Source: an uncultured Clostridia bacterium (GTDB taxonomy: Bacteria; Bacillota; Clostridia; TANB77; CAG-508). Taken from it: a DNA stretch of 35,580 bases. Positions 34,101 through 35,580 of this stretch are shown here, piece by piece (within the stretch, counting starts at the first letter, position 1; the number at the start of each line of letters is the position of its first letter). Position numbers and translations under genes: made by a program. The notes beneath the pieces were generated by a model that did no database searches, was not told the origin of the DNA, and saw only the letters and a list, made by a program, of their open reading frames with translations. Location: NCBI GenBank assembly GCA_947626555.1, contig CANQSP010000012.1, forward strand, positions 1 through 35,580, in the 5' to 3' direction.

Positions 34101-35573
34101 TATAAAGAAATAGACGAAAATGGACAAGAACAAGTAAAATTATATAATTATGAAATAGAAGAAAAAGTCGGAACAGATTATGAAACAGAGCAAAAAGAGA
34201 TAGAAAACTACATATTTGTAGAACATACGGGCAATATACAAGGAAAAGTAACAGAAGAAGAGCAAGAAGTAATATACTATTATACAAGAGTACCAGCAAA
34301 AGTAATTGTAAAATATCAAGATGAAGAAGGAAATCCTTTAGATGAAGATGAAACAATATTAGGACAAATATGGGACCCATACACAACAGAAGAAAAAGAA
34401 TTTGAAGACTACATATTAGAGGAAGTAAAAGGCAATAAAGAAGGAACAATGGAAGAAACGGAGCAAGAAGTAGTATATGTATATAGAAGAATACCAGCAA
34501 AAGTAGTAGTAAGATATCTAGAAAAAGATACAGAAGAAGTGCTAGCAGAAGAGCTTATAATAGAAGGATTATCAGGATACAACTATGAAACAGAAAGGAA
34601 ACCAATTGAGAATTATAGGTCAGCAGAGCCAGAACCAGAAAATGCAACTGGAAAAATGAAAGTAGAAAAAGACTTAAGTAAGAAACCAACAGAACCAGGA
34701 TACATAGTAAATGACACAATAATAGTAACTTACTATTATGAAAAAATACCAAGTGGAACAGTAAAAGTAAAACATGTAGATATAGACACAAGAGAGGATA
34801 TAACATATACAGAAGAACATGCAGATGGAACAATAGAAGAAAAGACATATGGATATGATATAGAAGGATATGTAGGAGACAAATATGAGACAAAGCCAGA
34901 AGACATACCATATTACAATTTAGTAAAAGTACCAGAAAATGCAGAAGGAGAGTTAACAGAGGAAGAAGATACAGTAATATACTACTATGAAAAGAAACCA
35001 TTTAACTTTAGTGTAGAAAAAGTATTCAGAAGTGTAATATTAAATGGAGAAGTAAAAGACATAATAAATAATAAGTCTATGAAAGTAGAATTAGTATCAG
35101 CAACTATTCCAACTGCAAAATTACAAGTAACATATAAAATTATAGTAAAGAATACAGGAGAAATAGATGGAAAAGCAAAAGTAGTAGAAATGTTACCAGA
35201 AGGATATAGACTAGTAAATATAGCAGATTACTGGAATCAAATATCAGATGTAAGCTTAGAAGCAGTGGTAGAACTAAAAGCAGGAGAAGAAAAAGAATTA
35301 GAAGTAACAACAGAATGGATAAATGGAGAATCAAACTTTGGAATATTTGAAAATACAGTAAAAGTAGTAGATGTAGAAAATCCAGCAAACTTTGCAGAAA
35401 CAAGTGAAGAAGACAACACTGCGACAGCAGAATTAATAACAAGTATCAAAACAGGTATAGAAGTAAATATAATCTCAATACTTACTATAATAAGTTTAAC
35501 AATTTTATTAATAATATTAATATATGTATATAAAAGAGAAAAAAAGATGAAATTTTATAATAAAAACTGGTAA
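22191..35573 (+). CDS. giant (4460 aa) modular cell-surface protein/adhesin with Cna-B, propeller-like, MucBP-like and DUF11-like modules
   Basis: Single uninterrupted ORF; RBS GGAGG; N-terminal TM, DLDGDGYADKI, repeated Cna-B and DUF11 patterns ('ITYTIxVxNEG...VxDxIPxGTTFVEGSIxVNG'), C-terminal TM followed by KREKKMKFYNKNW. Confidence 0.93.
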   Translation: MKDIDKKLIKMEKSKRTDKKRVINKKLVTSTGIGLIVVILLGILLFNAMFNNTQQMSNKYNPELAVAMEYPRVTAGEENVPNTNYVKFDAFFLKDLDGDGYADKIRGTCLGLSDTDTLYLNLNVLTNGTLENGHIEIQGKNINFKTAIVEDDVILGDYISENTTEINLKNVKRGTQKLIYGTIKAPSLDNDTKKYSSKINKVILTGTHRADNGQTTAIRKEINFTVDWHASVSCNIYNSKEAQDVSKAVDRENGSVNLSFYIGTKEEKNEAILKSSYLSGTIPPLNGYMPIKVEITGADITSTYDYNTGNFEITKLSEINSNKVVTKAVPRDNTYDFNVMYPIQAYDELGSDTISIQIPVQAYYEGYNNENKEFENPIKSNIATETLCFLWRKGAFGGIARFDVTVGTYRKFDKQYVVSKREPLKLYNKTEEQTYDTYKVDWYASIGSDGNGYSIRMKEQPQEKDEDRLLNSENQWYDMSAFTKNIGIYFSGASLTLGDNGEIRVYNADNEQLLHTFTKDDWGKYNDSTPFMYGTPVTHIKVETSSANRNTELIVHNIKEINDAEVVSKFGKTEFDKLQYIYSYLDGDVKAQNGNQYTDINMDENFALYEAPISVATIDITKDIFGTQKEEEDVNITIKADASGYNMEKWKNGKFLVELPKEVLDIKINSIISSDKSVNILAHEIYEQQGQKFIQIETENETPTNYDLVINCNLTADPRITTQTKPLKLYAINENNENYKNAINDTYDIDGDLNIVEKINYAEDDMYFISPSSLITDQQATNYNNNGDIVVAPQVAMIDKKEAHTATIKVNIKNDYGSTVSEVKIVGKIPTKGNTYVIDGESLGSTYNTTMQGAMTIPEELKQYVTVYYSDKEDATADLEDEYCNWTQTPDFTKVKSYLIDFGNYKLSVGEERSFSYNIEIPTGVKYNDISYSTHAVYFCLDTTGGKFKTETETSKLGFSIERKYNLVLKKLRQGMQTAVQGAVFTVKEENTNDSKIGTTNGQGTFTIKDLYVDRTYILEEVRTPNSFEKNTVEYKFKVKVSESTDELVLEPISGQGTIKTANIVQAREENKGALNIDVENIPKYQIVLTKKEKNSANTIPGATYNIKGGNLGSEGITIATDGKGKLTVLDLSREVEYTITEISAEGYYVDETPRKFKLTNNGGTLQFKTLSGTFTNTNVVIGTGVSGTEALDKVELELQDEKIPTYSVTLKKYAKDKDTTLNGAQFKIEGEGIKAGGEILTTSDAGTITINGLYEYIASKPKITGIYTVTEITPPQGYSLNTTPLKFKAQKNGQNLELKVISGSEFIRSVGSDGAKKQDITVTGSSIQIGLQDEPLFKITKVEKGTKTPIPNTKFRLIELNERYVEQGPARDINGEEVGELETINGKTIRVVTTDEEGVISYGLRSGLYKAVEVQPADGYILSDNEQSRTYYFGIDVSKAQETKQGVSWANEVASGNWNKVESAKKTQDEGIITVGYFSGKLDLNGDGVADLTGKNNDYNGFIAKYNGDGSLQFAKKVSCDENTKIKDIIVTQDREYIVVGYFNYGSLKVDEQQTGLTNTTLFEKGFVMKFTADGTYSWSKEIAEANKNVKAVSVVENGNKNIIVGANTDGNAKIVEYNQSGNEQNRAEIQDTVDIEDMTTNLTNTSIIVISSGKEATETSTTGRIDTYQNGAITSNATVDFNPSAITKLNTGRYIIVGNYLNRSQEVESSGDYDSIILQYDGNSALSNAKFIKGNLDDIVTSVEATKDGGFLVGAYTHSSTVDFNNDGNNEIQGKVGNTEALVLKYDNSGNYSSYKQISGSEMQQVTDVVERKENEFVAVGYFNSQTVSANKPNSYEINLNRLKYTDGFILNYGEIVTAPEIPQKTNIEVENELKKYVITTEVKLLQGQSEKGGSITGDSAGVIETVQHGKNSTSTIQIQPNSGYKILSITINDEEYPFTVEQSGTGLTLPNFTNMTSNKHIVVTFSNTVSSIIVHHYLDGTQTNPQPTKVSDDETKTGNIGEYYTTAPHTELERYDLKRKADNQYDLPTNKSGTYTQNVQEVTYLYVERKVPLTVHHYLEGTQTPVTLANGSRAQDVITQENIGTAYTTQALKPYDDGTETDRSKKLAEKYELCRTPTNAQGQYQYPGVEVTYEYRIKSYNVITKVKTHTELDKYDNGVQVKGGKILGEGQTPYEKVLHGESNELPITATPDSKYRIKGITLNDRPLVEGTDYTVNIADGSITLKTIKNITQDQIIVVEFEKEKTDILVTKEWNHENNVYEKPTKAEVKLIDVNHPERILGTVELSAANGYTHTFTGLEKYYNNDEEIIYTVIEEETDGENPIYYEPVITTGEGSIKVVNTFIGPVISQNKTYEIIAKDGSKVTTRDYVMEQEKIRYTITVTNEGQIERDVAIKDEIPAGTTFVEGSIKINGNESYELKDGSLASEKTQANLRDGITVTVPPRAQKENGQIVLSFEVIANKIAEGAGYAKDIYNTAVVEDGSIDKTEQEKEASSDKVTEKKPHITISKASAEGEKVSYAKPGRIAIGDEIIYTITVRNDGEAPGTVNIKDKIPTATVYKDESLSVTGQLETEQEYTIDQLTGEGIEVTVPEKEGEVVVQFSVIVTGMKTVEVEGTEGPEEQEVELDNEELIVNSATVEKNLENPNIEKETETTNEVENVYVKPIISENKTLTTQYGFGYVVEDEIITYAVVVYNAGGLAKDVKIQDIIPDGTTFIPESIRVNGNTMYREEDYSTKTAENLEEGIIVYVPEKENGIDGQTILSFKVSVNKLPDGILMKQIRNTAIVDDRQTNEKQTMVNKTDIEFKKTSNPETGSIVRKGDEITYTIEAENKGTAAQDIVIRDDIPEGTEFVEDSLTITRTIGENYFKYGKADLERGIEINLFDGEKLTLEFKVKVKNIKDGDKIKNVAVINGIPSNETEHTYSEAVISGEKIAETTNKKAYVIQGEQITYTIKLKNEGTTAGYAIVKDTIPARTTFVEGSIKVNGESSYEIGSKLNHEGKELEPKTEIDLSQKTPEYLEEGIKVYVPEKTYNAETSRWENGEVTVSFDVTVNEETEGDVRNKAVIDKDPTNPDDPDLDDPDNPKEPEEPTNEVVIPVVTYEKESAIIERRKPELALEENEASVGDKIKYTIRISNTGSIDVENIEVKDNIPDGVEIINIENEGHLEDGIITWQIAQVQANSEKTVSFTVKVKYTRDEYTIANIATVDGKETNETENPYKKPDPQIESQVDKTGTEKITTKDSKVYYEIRYNAQVDEFVGKARITIVDTLPYPIDTEDENLILDEGEYEEVEDLETGETKYTVTWVQEIDPIDTFEAGEAKEISITKVLGVNFIYGSLNDNTGSMENKVDAKIELLEPITKEDPDEPDEPTEYEKVKEDNKEDTHDTSIEIPAKVVVHHYIYDEELQEETDVSIAPDVTMDGFVGREYTTTPSEEVPANYTCKNAKPDKYEGKFTEEDIEVTYYYSLTTPEVTNEVEKTATVVQTDPDGSIGDSPQLRREDGIVTYTIRYKATIKDYIGKAVIEIVDTLPYAIDTTKAEVDLDGGEYNAENNTITWLETIEGIDTYANKDVQQENEEESSQGQQGTSEEQGEGSVGQGTDEEQEKIQGQYENGTYTIEIVKEIKVVYVDQDVTKDIVNEVTGKTNLYYPENHPGKDPEDELVTEEATDDEVVKQKYKANLRVEKIWQDNDNLKQHRPESVMITIKEKNSEEIVFENMEGLDEEVKEVLIEILSEEGKTVELSEENNWLYEVTDLPKYDETGRKLEYVVTESEVNENDLEYYEEPEIVNLEDQTDEATNYVVRVKNAYKLFETDLNTELTKDGPEQIHASREILNYKIHFTAEITDYIGESKVILVDTLPYEIDEEKPYDLAGGTYDRLEKTITWEDDLGHINVGKEGTYLVDITKEISLVYKDLDATQEEMINEVKGRIELYETEQKDEKETTYETDININGKVIVRYVDIDSKEDITYKEIDENGQEQVKLYNYEIEEKVGTDYETEQKEIENYIFVEHTGNIQGKVTEEEQEVIYYYTRVPAKVIVKYQDEEGNPLDEDETILGQIWDPYTTEEKEFEDYILEEVKGNKEGTMEETEQEVVYVYRRIPAKVVVRYLEKDTEEVLAEELIIEGLSGYNYETERKPIENYRSAEPEPENATGKMKVEKDLSKKPTEPGYIVNDTIIVTYYYEKIPSGTVKVKHVDIDTREDITYTEEHADGTIEEKTYGYDIEGYVGDKYETKPEDIPYYNLVKVPENAEGELTEEEDTVIYYYEKKPFNFSVEKVFRSVILNGEVKDIINNKSMKVELVSATIPTAKLQVTYKIIVKNTGEIDGKAKVVEMLPEGYRLVNIADYWNQISDVSLEAVVELKAGEEKELEVTTEWINGESNFGIFENTVKVVDVENPANFAETSEEDNTATAELITSIKTGIEVNIISILTIISLTILLIILIYVYKREKKMKFYNKNW
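25080..26500 (+). other. four tandem Cna-B/SpaA-like domains
   Basis: Repeated pattern 'L-KK...GA-F-V...T-G-GT-TI--LY---TY-L-E---P-GY' beginning at YNLVLKKLRQ, YQIVLTKKEK, YSVTLKKYAK, FKITKVEKGT. Confidence 0.7.
26528..27770 (+). other. SBBP/beta-propeller-like repeat module
   Basis: Recurrent 'VGYFxG..DLNGDG....GFIAKYNGDGSLQFAKKV' type units: IITVGYFSG, YIVVGYFNYG, NIIVGANTDG, YIIVGNYLN, FLVGAYTHS, FVAVGYFNS. Confidence 0.6.
29240..31860 (+). other. about six tandem DUF11-like repeats
   Basis: Six modules beginning ISQNKTYEI, ITISKASAE, ISENKTLTT, IEFKKTSNP, ISGEKIAET, PELALEENEA, each with xxYTIxxxNxGxxxxxVxIxDxIPxGTxF. Confidence 0.75.
32651..32688. repeat. compound REP-like palindrome inside the giant gene
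   Basis: TGACCC-AGAT-GGGTCA (32651-32666) overlapping perfect palindrome TCAATTGGGGAC-A-GTCCCCAATTGA (32664-32688). Confidence 0.85.
34040..35000 (+). other. C-terminal tandem MucBP-like modules
   Basis: Repeats of '(K)V(I/V)V(R/K)Y-D-D-...G--Y-TE...Y-L-----N--G---EE---V-YYY' (GKVIVRYVDIDSKED, AKVIVKYQDEEGNPL, AKVVVRYLEKDTEEV, GTVKVKHVDIDTRED). Confidence 0.65.
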
Positions 35574-35580
35574 TTATAAC

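Noticed and set aside
28324-35449. Many long minus-strand ORFs rich in Leu/Phe opposite the giant gene
   Set aside because: They arise because the sense strand is purine/A-rich and has few codons giving antisense stops; the translations are Leu homopolymer-like with no recognisable domain or RBS.
1-35580. CRISPR array, tRNA/rRNA genes, prophage or toxin-antitoxin system
   Set aside because: No regularly spaced direct repeats, cloverleaf-like segments or recognisable phage/TA proteins were found.

Overview
AT-rich (low-GC) Bacillota/Clostridia-type chromosomal window, almost entirely plus-strand. Housekeeping core: exodeoxyribonuclease III, AI-2E-type permease, rpoB, rpoC, gdpP-like c-di-AMP phosphodiesterase, rplI, dnaB, tilS, ftsH and an SDR oxidoreductase. 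Accessory part: a sortase-type surface protein inserted between gdpP and rplI, then a membrane-anchored SUMF1/FGE-fold protein immediately upstream of a giant 4460-aa surface protein (Cna-B/SpaA-like, propeller-like, MucBP-like and DUF11-like modules). No tRNA, rRNA, CRISPR array or transposase gene could be supported. The most notable non-genic signal is a set of three palindromic REP/BIME-like elements sharing a GGGAC core. One is a 139-bp nested inverted repeat, one is a 22-bp-arm hairpin, and one lies in frame inside the giant surface-protein gene, where paralogous domains are 9-13 residues shorter. Other points of interest: rpoBC is detached from its usual ribosomal-protein neighbours, the region upstream of rpoB has a near-consensus promoter, a terminator-like hairpin and further hairpins (candidate ncRNA/attenuator), RpoB has an acidic tail, and the SDR has a low-complexity insert. 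All calls come from reading the sequence; no database search was run.
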